This document shows positions 47,277-58,469 of a stretch of DNA of 64,000 bases, one piece after another. The notes under the pieces are model-generated. The model saw only the letters and a program-made list of their open reading frames with translations, ran no database searches and was not told the DNA's origin. The stretch spans positions 39,046,376 to 39,110,375 of the forward strand of contig QVOM02000042.1 of NCBI GenBank assembly GCA_003586115.2, written 5' to 3'. The position numbers and the translations under genes were made by a program. This DNA is from Salvator merianae (taxonomy: Eukaryota; Chordata; Lepidosauria; Squamata; Teiidae). The first letter of the stretch is position 1. Each line of letters starts with the position of its first letter.

Positions 47277-47512
47277 TGTCTCCACATCTCTATTTTGGGC
47301 TACAGACACATTGTTTCAAATGGTGATCTGAGGCACCTGCGGCATGATTTACTGTGAGGGCAGTAAATCGTGTCCTGCAGAACGGGCACCTCAGGCAGCG
47401 ATTGCTCCGCAAACGGGGCAGTGCACTCACTGCAAGTTACTTCTTCTCACCATGTTTGGAGATGTGCTAGGGAAGGCAGATTTTGCAGGCATCTCCAACA
47501 ATATGTGGAGAC
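47277..47512. mobile_element. Palindromic MITE-like element
   Basis: The ends 'gtctccacatct' and 'atatgtggagac' are inverted. The centre contains a second inverted repeat, 'ctgaggcacctg...gatttactg' against 'cagtaaatcgtg...cacctcag', around a small loop. It has no coding capacity and the family is unknown. Confidence 0.5.
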
Positions 47513-47569
47513 GTGGTCAATATCTCTGATTATCTTACCCAAACTGGAATGTGGTACCTGAGATACAGT

Positions 47570-48150
47570 TCAGTAACTTGTAATAATAACTGTAAAGTAT
47601 TATGATTTTTAGATTGCTCGAAACAATATTTTTTATTAGTTTTAACTACTGGTGCTTATGTTTTATGTCAGTTCAATATTGTCTCATTAGTCTTTAAAGT
47701 AATGTTTTCATGTTTATGTCAATTTAGCTTTTCGGAAAGTGGGCATACCACTGGGACAATGAATATCAAATTTAGCTCTGCCTGTAGGGCTACCCATTTT
47801 TATTACAATTACTTTAAAAAAGCAATTTATTTTATTTTATTCTAAAACAGACTTTTGTTCCCAAAAGCAAGCTCGTTCAAATGTTTTGATTTATCAGAGA
47901 TTTTGTGCTTATTTTAAAAAGATATTTTCTGGTCCCTGGAGAAGTTAATAATGTGCTCAGTGAAAACTGAGTGTCAGCAAATGATGTAATCGAAAGGGAG
48001 AATAAGACTGCAAGTGGAGCAGCTCAAGTTTCCTTTCTAATGATATTTTTAATGCCATGCATTAGTAATTGCATTGACAAGGTGAAAGGGTGGACCTAAA
48101 AATTAAGACGTAGATGGGAAAATAGTTGTAACTTCATTTGTAGACTAATG
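47570..48150. promoter_or_regulatory. Candidate conserved non-coding element
   Basis: Non-repetitive AT-rich sequence with clustered motifs such as 'atgccatgcattagtaattgc', 'gatgtaatcg' and 'tgtgctcagtgaaaactgag'. It resembles developmental enhancers and lacks repeat signatures. Conservation is not testable here. Confidence 0.35.
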
Positions 48151-48527
48151 TGGATGAATAAATAAAAAACCTGCAAGCTTTGAAGTGGTCATCAGAGTAC
48201 CCTGGTTTCCATAAACCCATGTGTACATGTTTACATGCATGGACACATTGACACCATATATCCCAGTACTACCATAGTGTGATAGGTTAAATGCCATTCT
48301 GCACATTAAAGAATAGAATTCTCTATTCTCTGCACATCAGTAAATAGAATTCTAGGTCATCTCTCCACTTATCATTGGTGGTGCCCAGCAATGCACCTTC
48401 TGCTGTGCTTCCACATGTGGCAGCAAAAGATGCCTTGCAGCAATAATGCAGCCACTCCATTATCTAGTATGATCACCAATCAAGCCACAATCTTTGGAGG
48501 GTCTTCAATGGAAACCCACGATCACTG

Positions 48528-48583
48528 TTGAAAATGACACCTCCACATCTCAAAAGTGGAGATAAGGAGGTGTCACTTTTCAA
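48528..48583. repeat. Imperfect 24-bp hairpin
   Basis: 'ttgaaaatgacacctcc' plus 'catctc' pairs with 'gagat' plus 'ggaggtgtcacttttcaa', with one bulge and one or two mismatches, around a short aaaagt loop. The size and pairing would allow a small-RNA precursor, but an ancient MITE core is equally likely. Confidence 0.55.
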
Positions 48584-49166
48584 GGGCACTTCTGGTGTCT
48601 CTTCCACATGCCCGTTACAAAGCTGCCTCCATTTTGAAGTGGAGATGGCCGGAATGTGTATCATTTCATTCTATAGAAGTGTATGGTCCCGTATCACAAG
48701 AAGAGAACTCTTTAAAGATATGTTGTTAACAAATCAAGAAGAGTGTTCTAAAAGCTTAGACCCAGTTTGCCTCTAGAGTACTTGGGATCTTCTCCAAACT
48801 ACTTGTTTTCCATGCACAAAGAAGTGGAATTGAAGCTTTGGGTGAGAAGAATCATGCCACAAACTGTTCTAATGACCTGGAACTTCTGATGTTGGTGTTG
48901 TGACACACACAGAAAGGAAGCCTGCTACAGCACCTCCCACATCATGGAACTGTTATAAGAGAATAGTTAATACATTACCACAACCCAGTAGTTTGGATGA
49001 ACACAGTCAGAAGCTCCTGCCCCTGCTGATAGCTGGTTCATGAGCTTACTTTGAAGTCCACATACCAATGGCAATTTCTCCTTTGATCTGAGTTGATTCT
49101 GTTATTTTAGGAAAATAACTGGAGATCATTTAGGCATCATTTAATTTAAACAGAGGTTGCATCCAT

Positions 49167-49346
49167 GGCGCTTTCTGCACTTGGCTTTATTCTGGATTAT
49201 ATCCAAGAATAGAGACCTGCTATCCGCATGCTAGTGCAGATTACAGCAGGCCCTGGGTGGGGCCTGCCATAGTTTATACTAGCATGCAGATGGCAGGTCC
49301 CTATTCCAGGATATAATCTAGAATAAGGCCAAGTGCAGACAGGGCC
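49167..49346. mobile_element. 180-bp palindromic MITE, copy 2
   Basis: Best-preserved copy. The arms 'ctttctgcacttggctttat' and 'agaataaggccaagtgcaga' continue inward for about 80 bp through 'gggacctgctatccgcatgc' and 'gcatgcagatggcaggtccc'. It has the same length as copy 1. No clear target duplication was seen. Confidence 0.85.
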
Positions 49347-49349
49347 ACT

Positions 49350-50410
49350 GTGTCCAGCTGAAGAGGCAGCATCCTAGGTGAAAAGTGTAGGATCTGGTGC
49401 AGAAGTAAGAGCTGCAGCAGGCAAACATCTTTTGTCCCAATGCACCTCCTGGATCACTGCTGTGTGGACTCTGTCCAAGATTCATTCTGGATGATTGAAA
49501 ATAGCCTGGAACTCAGCCATTTTTGATCCTTTATGAATGAGGCGTAGCAGAAAGCACACCTGGTAAGTCACTCCTTCCACCTTTATCACTTGCATGGGAC
49601 AGAGGAAGCGACTTAGCAACTGCCTTGAGGGTCTTGGAGCTTACATTTAAGCTACTCTTGGAAATAGCTGTGAAAGTTCATGGCCTACCTGAGGGTGGGT
49701 GAATTTGGATGCCTATTCTCCAGAATCTCCCCTGGAGTGCACAAAGTGCCTGCACCAATGAACCTTTAGTTTCACTTCTTAAATGGGTCTACATTTATTT
49801 TGCTGATACCACTGTCAGCAATGAACAGAACATGGAGGTAGAATGACTCACTTTCACCTCCACATGCCCTGTTCACCACACTGCCTGCTTGTTCCATAGT
49901 GTGCTATCAGGATGGTCAAGGAACTTGGTGGTGATGCTGCCATTATGGCTGTGTTGAGGCAACTGGAACACTCAGAATGACTATAGTGTGAGAGCTATCT
50001 AAGGAGACTTCACATGCCTCAATGATGGATTGCCAGTGTTGACCCTGGATTGGCTGCATTCATGCATTGGCAAGTTGCAGCCACTTCTGGGGTCAGGTTA
50101 CCCCCGGGTTGACTTCACCACAGGGTCTAGTGCAGCCTTTGACTCTGCCACAAACCTGGCTTAAAACCTGGCAGATTATGCAAGGTTGTCTAAAGTTGTG
50201 AAAATAGATGAGTAGATGTGGGGAAATAATTTGAGACTGAATTTCTATCTTATTGCTTTGAATATGAAGATTCTGGCAAGGATATACTAATACCCAACTC
50301 ACTGAGTAGTCAGACCATCACCAAATCTTGGTTTAGATATAGGGCTAACTACATTGATCTCTGGGTTGTATCACTCCCCTTTTGAATCAGTCAGTGGGGC
50401 GGTTTCTGCA
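49350..50410. other. Intergenic, no gene seen
   Basis: No recognised repeats or protein-like frames. Confidence 0.4.
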
Positions 50411-50419
50411 AATATATCG

Positions 50420-50830
50420 GCTAATATTTTCTCCTTTGAAAAAAGGACAGTTTCATCAACAATCTGATTCTTTCTCTTATTGTTCATTGCATACACGGAG
50501 CAAAATCCAATAAAAATTAGCACCATTCTGATTTATTTCCTGAACACTAATAGAGCAAGAACTAAATACATTTAGGAATTATTTACATTGAAGCAAAAGC
50601 GAGCAGCTGTAGAATAGTGCCCAGATAATTTCATCTAACTGTTCCAGCAAGAAAGTGAACAATATTGTATCCAACAGAAATAGCAAAAGGGAATCTAGAA
50701 AGAAATGAATTAAAGTGGATCAATGATTGATATAAGTTATGTAAATTATGCAGAAAGTTATGTTGGAATTTTATTCTATTCCACGACATAACAACTATGA
50801 AAATATATATTTTTGGATGAGCACAGTTTT
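50420..50830. promoter_or_regulatory. Candidate conserved non-coding element
   Basis: AT-rich, non-repetitive sequence with octamer-like, TAAT/ATTA and AATTATTTAC cores. It looks like the other enhancer-type blocks upstream of TLE4. Inference only. Confidence 0.3.
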
Positions 50831-52080
50831 AAGCCATTGACTTGAGAAAGAGCTATTTCCGGCACTTTACCTGCTATTTCCTCTTTCCTTTCCACCACCT
50901 TCTAAACCAGAGTACAAGTTTCATCCTTATTCTATGCAAGATCTTCTCCCATGCCCATCTTTAAGGATTGGAGGGATTCTATATCATAAGTAGCTGGTGT
51001 GAGAGCATTTGGAAACCAATGAAAGATTCTGTCACTTAACAATGTACTGAATTTACATTCATCAAATGTGAATGGGGGTTAGAGGCTAAGGACTGTTTGG
51101 TGCTCTCCCTAACAGTCCTGGCTCTATACAGCTCCACTCACTTACATCAAGGAAACCCACAAAGCAGAGAACTTACCATTTGTTCCTTATATTGTTACTG
51201 CCATTATAGAGCCCTTCCTGGTTGTTTGCATGCATGTGACATTGGCACACATGTGCGTGATGGTGTCACACACATAACCCTGCAAGTCTGCCCCTGAAGG
51301 GCACTGTAATGATGACATTGATGTAAGGATCAAGTGGGCAAGTTCCCCGTTTAATGAGTTTTCATGAGTGTAAGTGAGTGAAGCCAAACAGAGCCAGGAT
51401 TGTTAGGGACAGAACTGAGGCTTTATCCAAATGTGCCTTCATTGTTAGAGTGATACTGATCTCAGTTATATTCAAATATAAAATATTGGTGTCTTGGTAT
51501 GCAAAGCAAAGATTGAAACTGTGCCGACATTTTTGCCATCAGATGCTGTATGCATGTGCAAATGTTTTATTGGAGTCTCCTGTTCATTTTACTCCTATCT
51601 CACTCCCTAGTCACTCTCAGCAGGCAGCAATTGCCCATCCAGTCCTGCCTCTGGATCCAACAACTTCTCTCACCCAGGGGAGTTGAATAATGCCATGCAC
51701 AGCTGAGAAACACTCACCAAAGGCTCTTGACCCAGAGTGTGAGGGAAAGCAATATAAAACCACCACAGTATTGCCTGAATCATCTCACTCTTCTAATAGA
51801 GGATGCTGCAGGAGGAAGGCTCTCCCTTCTGAGATTTGTAGGATGCCAACACATATCTTTCTGGTGCTTCCTGAAGACTTTTCTTTTTTTTTTTCTTGTC
51901 CATACTTACTCAGTGTACTGACTCAATGTACTGCATGCCTTTGGGCATGGAGAAGGAGAGATTTTTACCTAGAAATCCTTTGTAAAGAGAGCTTCCTTGC
52001 TAAAAAGCAGATAGCCAATTCTCTTAAAATGCAGCATTTTTCTGGAATTATGCTGAAAATTGTATTCATATCAGACATGA
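50830..52080. other. Intergenic, no gene seen
   Basis: Small overlapping frames around 51378-52085 have no family resemblance. Confidence 0.4.
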
Positions 52081-52084
52081 TATA

Positions 52085-52165
52085 ACACAAATGGTAATTT
52101 AGCGTGCAATTCAATCCATACTTACCTTCAGATCCACTGAATGCGATTGGTTCTTCGAGAAAACA
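52085..52165 (-). repeat. Short reptilian interspersed repeat
   Basis: Antisense of the type 'ggtaagtatggattgaattgc' preceded by a 'cattcagtggatctgaag' block. It resembles the common squamate repeat also seen near 2.6 kb. The GGTAAGT motif inside is part of the repeat and not evidence for an exon. Confidence 0.45.
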
Positions 52166-52924
52166 TGCACTGGATTGTATTCTCAATATTTGTATGTAAT
52201 ACTGTGGCAACATCAGAATGATTCTTTTGGACCATGCCACTGCTGTGTTGGGAGTATAATGTCCACACATTGCTGAATGTCAAAGTGGGCCAGATTTGCC
52301 ATCTCGTAGTCAGTTGGTATCCATGCCTGGTCCACTTCTGGATATTAAAAAGAAGTTTTGTCATAGGCCAGTACATTCTAGAGCCCACTTCTAGAGCCAT
52401 TTCTGGGGCTATGGCCTACAGGTTCTGTGCTCCACTCTTGACTTGGAACAGGCACAATTTTGGCACAGCACATTTTTAGCACATGCTGACCACACTTTAT
52501 AGGGGCCTTGCTGACTCTCAGGGATGGAATCTGCTCCCAAGAGTGCTCCATTTGCCAATAGTCTGCTCTAGAACCCAGTGACATTTCATAAGGTTCCAAA
52601 AATGGCTGACTTCCAGGGCCATTTTCAGAGATCGGTCAAATGCCTCTAGGTGGAAACTTCAATGTCAAGGAACTTTCATTCCCCAGTTTCAGGATAAGCT
52701 GCAAGGCTCATGCAGGTGACCCTTAACCCTTTCCCTGGAGCTAAGGAAGCATTGCATTGGAGTGGTCTTCTCCACATGGATGGAAGTTGTCTATATGTGT
52801 GGCCAGGAGTCCCAGAGGCCAGTTGCTGAGACTAGAGAAGACTTGGGCTAGTCATGTTGCTAGACAGAAGAGGCCTTAGATCTGATCCAGCCAGACCTTT
52901 TGAGTTTAAGCAGAGCTGAACTAT

Positions 52925-53150
52925 AACATCCATATTCATTCAATCATTCATTCATTCATTCATTCTTGCCCTATACCCAAAGGTCTCAGAGTAGGTCACA
53001 ATAAAATCACCATCAAACTGTCATCAGCTTGACTACAGATAAAACAGATTATTTAAAACAGTGCTTGCATAGTAAGGGGATGCTGTTCACTCAGCTAAGC
53101 TCTGGGTAAAGAGGTGCATCTTCACCAACCATTGACTATTCTACTTAGTG
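52925..53150 (-). mobile_element. LINE 3' UTR fragment with (ATTC)n
   Basis: An ATTC microsatellite (about 52936-52965) leads into 'cttgccctatacccaaaggt' and 'ctcagagtaggtcacaataa', then 'gtaaagaggtgcatcttcac'. This is the same antisense 3' UTR as at 34.9 and 58.5 kb. Confidence 0.6.
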
Positions 53151-53178
53151 CTGATGGAAGCTGGGGCATTTTCACACT

Positions 53179-53519
53179 TACCACCATGGAATGTTTGACT
53201 GCAAACATTCCACGGTGGTATGGACCATGCAGTGTGGACACTGTCTGCACTGTGTGGGCCTAGCCTACTCTATGAGTAGAGACCAGCATTTATGGTGCAA
53301 ATGCTGGTCTCCTCACTCAATTCTTACCATGACATCCAGCAACACTGCACAGTGTGCAGGCATATGCAGGTGCGATTGTGCGATCATGCAGCTGCGTTGC
53401 TGAGCATAGCACAACTTGGCCATGCATTTGCACCAAGAAATGGGTGTGAATGTATTTTACCAGGAGCTGATTATCAGTTCCCAGTAAAGCTGTGGAGCCC
53501 TAATTTGTGCTCCACAGCT
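53179..53519. repeat. Chain of six short near-perfect hairpins
   Basis: Successive inverted repeats: a 19-bp stem with one mismatch and a 4-base loop (53179-53197 with 53202-53220); a cagtgt-gg-acactg palindrome (about 53230-53243); a perfect 13-bp stem 'gagaccagcattt' (53279-53291 with 53299-53311); 'ctgcacagtgtgcag' (about 53345-53359); 'gagctgattatcagttc' (about 53464-53480); and a perfect 11-bp stem 'agctgtggagc' (53488-53498 with 53509-53519). The density is far above chance. It is not coding and the family is unknown. Confidence 0.75.
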
Positions 53520-53745
53520 AGTTGTGATCAGGAGCAGCTCCGGTCACCAGGGCCTCTGCAAAGTGCAGAAGCTCACTAATGCAAAGTGCAAATAGGCCCC
53601 TGGACTCCAATAAGGTCTAGAGGTCCATAGGCTTCTTACTCCTCTTCTAAAAGTTGCAGTACAACATGCAGACAGTACTGCCTGGACCATTGCATACCTG
53701 TCATGCTTAAGTAAGGCTCCCAGACTGGTAGTTCCATCCCACATT

Positions 53746-53914
53746 GGCCCTTTCTGTACTTGGTCTTATTGTGGATTATATCCCAGAATAGGGACCTGCT
53801 ATTCACATGCTAATGCAAACTATGAAAGGGCCTACCATAGTCTGCACTAGCATGCAGATGGCAAGTCCCTATTCTGAGATACAATCTGGAATAAGTCCAA
53901 GTGCAGAAAGGGCC
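53746..53914. mobile_element. 180-bp palindromic MITE, copy 3 (169 bp, internal deletion)
   Basis: Ends 'ggccctttctgtacttggtc' and 'agtccaagtgcagaaagggcc' (inverted), with the same interior as copies 1 and 2 but a shorter centre. Flanked by 'att' on both sides, a possible 3-bp target duplication. Confidence 0.82.
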
Positions 53915-54249
53915 ATTGTGCACTAGGCTAGATCCAAACACCTGATCATGAAATTCTTAAGTGAAAAAACTAGAGCCTCCAAAGACCAATGGCTCCCAAA
54001 TAGAGCACATTGCCCTAGTAATGTGTCATAATTCCTCTGGGTCTTGACTTGACATATGAACCAGATCTGCTTCTAGATAATATATCTATGGGATAACAGC
54101 ATTTTGGATTCGAAAATGAAATTAAATTAGGTGCAGAGAAGTTAAGGAAAATATTTAGAATAAAACAAAATAATTTTTAAAACTTGGTTACCATATAGAA
54201 GTCTTATCTATTAGTATCTGGACTGGCCTCTTGATTAGACTTCATTGGT

Positions 54250-54400
54250 TTATCTGTTTGTTGTTTGTTTATTTATCCTCGCCCTATACTGAAAGGTCAC
54301 AATAAAATTAGCATAAAAATAGATAAAATGAATTAGGCTGTAGTTCTAGACAAACTTGCCTAAAGAAGTAATGCACATAGAATTGCTTTGTTAGTGAAAG
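54250..54400 (-). mobile_element. LINE 3' UTR fragment
   Basis: 'ttatcctcgccctatactga' and 'aaggtcacaataaaattagc' are a short, decayed antisense copy of the same LINE tail. Confidence 0.45.
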
Positions 54401-55350
54401 CCTGCTAGTTTATTAGTGATAATTTACTATTTTGCTCAATTGATTTTTTTAAAAAACAAAGATTGTTCTCATCAATTGAGAAATTTGGCATTATGTTTTA
54501 TTTGCTGGTTAATATGGATATAAATATTATGAACTATGAAACTTCCATAATGGATTTTGTATATCAATATATTTAATGCACCTTTTTCTGAATTGTGTTA
54601 ATGTTAGTTTTTTATTGTTCCTGTAAAGTGCTTTGAACATTTCTGTATTTTTCATGAGAAAATAACATAAAAACAATCTTCATTATTGTAAATTATGATG
54701 ACCTTATCAGCTGCTATTATTCCCTATTAACAGATAGGGGGCTGAAGCTAATAATGAGTTGCTTAGGATCATATTCCAAGTGAGAGACAGAATTCAACTT
54801 AACTTTTCCATATCCAAAGCCATCAGCTATCCACTTTCTCTCAGACTAAATGATAAAAATCTACACTTTCAATTGAAGGAGACTCATTTGTAACAATTCA
54901 TACATTATAGTCATTTCTAAAAAAAAAAGCTCAAATAATAGACACAGATAAAATACTGAAAAGCTAAAGAAAATTGCACAGATTTCTTTATCCGTCATTT
55001 GAAAGAACTTGTATGTTTTTTGATCATCTTGAAATAAAACTGTTGACCACATGTGTTGAAATACAAGGCATACCATATGGCTGAAAGAATTTCCTTTTGG
55101 CTGTTTATATCTTCATGCTAGTCCTTTCTAGTTTTTACCTGAACTTTCCCTGAAAATTCAAAGTGTTAGCATTTTCACAAGATACATACAGTGATTCAGG
55201 CTTCTTTTAATCATACTGATTGTCCTGTTTGTCACCTGCCAAAACTAGAAAAGAGTTTCTTATTCATAAATATGAAAATAAAAACATAGTGTTCTTGCAA
55301 CAGTTCTTTTTCATTTTGCTTGATTCTAAAATAGTAGGATTAGGTATACC
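54400..55350. other. Intergenic, AT-rich, no gene seen
   Basis: No coding frame. A sense-like LINE tail ('gtaaagtgctttgaacattt') may be present near 54620. Confidence 0.4.
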
Positions 55351-55357
55351 CAATAAC

Positions 55358-56640
55358 AGCATAAGAACATAAAAGAAGTCCTGCTGGATCAGGTTACAGC
55401 CCATCTAGTTCAGCATCCCATCTCACACAATGGACCACCGTTTGCTTCTTAGCATTTTCAAGCAGTAGACAAGGTGATATCCTCATCTCCCCACAAATGG
55501 CCTTTACAGGCATCTTGCCTGTCTTTCCAATCCGGAGGTGATACCTTGTCATCCATTCTAATAGCCAATAATAAACTTGGCCTCCATGAATTCCTTCAAC
55601 CTTTTCTTAAAGATATCCAAGCTAAAAGTAATCACCAGCTCTTCTAGTAGTAAATTCCACAGACCAGTGACCTACTTGGTGAAAAATTCTTGCCATTTTT
55701 CAGTTCTAATTTTCTTGTCTATAAGCTTCAAAGAGTGGTAGTTCTAATGTTGTGCAATAAAGAAAATAAATTTACTCTGTCCACCTCTTTACACTATGTG
55801 TGGTTTTATGAACTTCAAACAGGTCCCCTCTTAAATACCATCTTTAAGGCTGAAGAGGTCAAGACATTGCAGCCTGATTTTGTAAGGGAGGTATTCTTGT
55901 CCGCTGATCATTTTGTTTGGCCTTTGCTGCATTTTTTCCAGTTGCACAATATTGCTCCTGGGGTGTGGTGACTAGAATTTTACACAATATTCCAAATATG
56001 GCCTCATCATAGATTTATGAAGAGATACAGACAGTGATGCTCAGAGAATTATTTCCTATTCCCTTCCTAATTATCCTTAGCACTGCATTCATTCTTTTTA
56101 CTGCTTCTGCACACTGAGTTGACACCTTCATTGAGCTATTCACCAGAATCCCAAGATCCCTTCCTTGGACCATTATAGAAAGCTGTAACCCCAACGATTT
56201 ATAGATATAATTGGGGTTTTCTGGCCCAATGTGTATCACTTACTAACACTGAAACTCATTTGCCACTTGGTTGCCCACTCACCCAATTTCAATAAGTCCC
56301 TCTGGAGCTCTTCACAATATCTTTCAATTTTATCTACCTTGAATAATTTAATGTTATCAGCAGTCTTTGCTATCTTGCTGCTTACTCATTAATTTATGAA
56401 TATAGTAAAAATCATAGATCCTAATACTGAATCTTGAGGGATTCCCCATTTTTACTTTATTTTGAGAGCATTTATTGCTGCTCTCTGTTTCCTGTCCTTT
56501 AACCAGTTACCAGTTCAGGATAGGACCTGCCCTCTTATTTGATGAGTTTATTCAAAAGTCTTCGATAAGTGACCTTGCCGAAAGCTTTCTGAAAATCCAG
56601 ATAGAACCTCTCCCAGTTGGGCTTTCCCAAGTTATCTTTG
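55358..56640 (-). mobile_element. CR1-like LINE, 3' half (degraded)
   Basis: The 3' UTR at 55358-55600 matches the family at 17, 31.5 and 58.6 kb. Upstream on the minus strand come the conserved late ORF2 block (about 56200-56040, with RDLGILVNSSMKVSTQCAEA followed by VKRMNAVLRIIRKGI) and finally, near 56620-56555, a FRKLSARSLIEDF remnant of the first reverse transcriptase palm motif. The catalytic xADD region lies between them but is broken by stops. This is the longest copy of this family in the window. Confidence 0.8.
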
Positions 56641-56649
56641 AAGGACAAG

Positions 56650-57640
56650 TGATCATGGGCAACCCTATCCTCCAGCACCAAGGACAGTCAGACAAAAGAT
56701 TAAAGGGACTAAATATCCTCACACAAACTATTTTTCCAAAACAAAACAAAACAAAAGTAAAAAAGGGGAATCCTAATACCACATAAAACTAACATTAGAA
56801 GCACTTGCACGATAGAGCTACTACTAAAAAAATGGCAGATTCTGGAGAGCCCAAAGTTAGACCCACACAAAGAGAAGGAGGACTCCCACACATAGAATTC
56901 CAGTCTCTTAGATGTAATGCAGAGATAACACTTTGTGCACACACAATGCACACACTATCCTTGGGTAGGGTGTGTCTCACTCTGCACAAAACTATATACA
57001 TATGCTCATACACACACATACACAACCAACCCACCAATGATGCCAGGTCTCTGATGACATGGTTTATGTTCAGTGAACTGGGTTATTACCTGCCTGGGTC
57101 AGTGCCCAAGGGGCTGTACCAGTCCAAGACCTTGGCTGAGGTGGAAAAACATACAGGTGATGTAGCATCTCCTTCTCCATCCTTGATTCATTCATGTCCC
57201 ACACTGGATCTTCCTTGGAGCTACTAATCTTCAATCAGAGGCCAAGTCAGCAGTGCACCCAAGGACCAGTAAATAAGTACCAGACCCTGAGACCTTGTCC
57301 AAGGTGGGGAAACACAATGGTGATGCAGCATCTCCATCTGCATCCTTGAGTTACCCACCCACCACTGTATAAGTTCCTTGGACCTACTCCTCAACCAGAG
57401 CTCAAAAGACAAATAGACAACAGAAGACATTCAGCAGCTCAGCTAAGGGAATCAGAATAAAGTTTTTGACAAGGAAATTTAGGTTTAGTGTTCATGGTTG
57501 CTTGGGAATGTGGGCAGGCAGGGATAATTAGTTTTCTCAGATGTTTCTTCCCAGATTTTTTGGAAATCTTTCCTTAAGAACAAATGGGACATGACATTTT
57601 TTTAAAAAAATCATTAAAAAATCAAGGCTGTGTTTGATCT
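56650..57640. other. Intergenic, no gene seen
   Basis: It includes an (AAAAC)n-like tract near 56740. Two related phrases, 'ggtgatgtagcatctccttc' near 57158 and 'ggtgatgcagcatctccatc' near 57312, indicate a local duplication of about 155-bp period. Confidence 0.45.
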
Positions 57641-57649
57641 GCCCGAGAC

Positions 57650-57882
57650 TTGACCGGTAGGGGTCTTTCTGCTGACCCCCCTTGCTGTCTTCCCATTGTT
57701 TCCTGTGTAGAACCATTTATTGAAGTTTCAAGCTGAAAGTCAAATGCATTTTGGGTCATTTAAAATTTGATGTGAATACATTAGCAGTTTACGTGATTTG
57801 GTTTGGTTTGGTTTGGTTTGAACCGAACTGAACTGAACTGAACCAGAAAAAAAAAGTTCATGCTCCTCTCTAGTAGAGGCTA
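57650..57882. mobile_element. Fragment of a gttcag/ggtttg-type hAT MITE
   Basis: A (GGTTT)n stretch at about 57798-57820 turns directly into gaaccgaactgaactgaac, its approximate complement, and ends in 'gctcctctctag', resembling the TAGAG terminal repeat of the element at 43592 when inverted. The left end is not clear. Confidence 0.45.
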
Positions 57883-58469
57883 AGACATATGAAAAGGAGG
57901 GAAGCCATATGGTTTCTGAGAGACTTTTGCTTTCCTCAGGTGCAATCACAACATGGCATTGGCTTGTTTTCCTTGTGCTTTGAGCTAGAGTCAGCACAGG
58001 ATTCTAATTTGGTTCTGTGCAAATTCAAGGGTTTCAGTTAAGTTGATGAAGCCCTGCTTGATATGGAAAGCCAGAACTTCCAAACACTGATGCATTTCCA
58101 GGCTTTTGCTCAGCAGAATGTCAGTTTCTATCGCTCTGTCTATTTTATGCATGCTTTAAAAAAAAAATCTGGAAGGAAAGGCAGTGATTCACATTGTTCT
58201 TATTTTAAAAGTGAATGAATTAAGTCTCTCAAGCACATCATGATTTGATCCTTTCTGGGCACCAAGGCCTGTTCAGATCTTCTGGTTTAACTCATACCTG
58301 CCCAGAAAATAATCTTCCTCAACAGAATGCAGTGTGAGAGCTTTCATAAATATTTTTAATACTAATCTAGTTTGCAGGTGGGACGATGTACATAAAGCAG
58401 TTCTTGTGGAGGAGCACATGTTTAATTTCCTTATAAGTCTTGATTTATCTCAGCTAGCTGATTATTTTG

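Noticed and set aside
52130..52136. GGTAAGT splice-donor-like motif on the minus strand
   Set aside because: It is inside a common reptilian interspersed repeat that naturally carries this motif; no coding exon precedes it.
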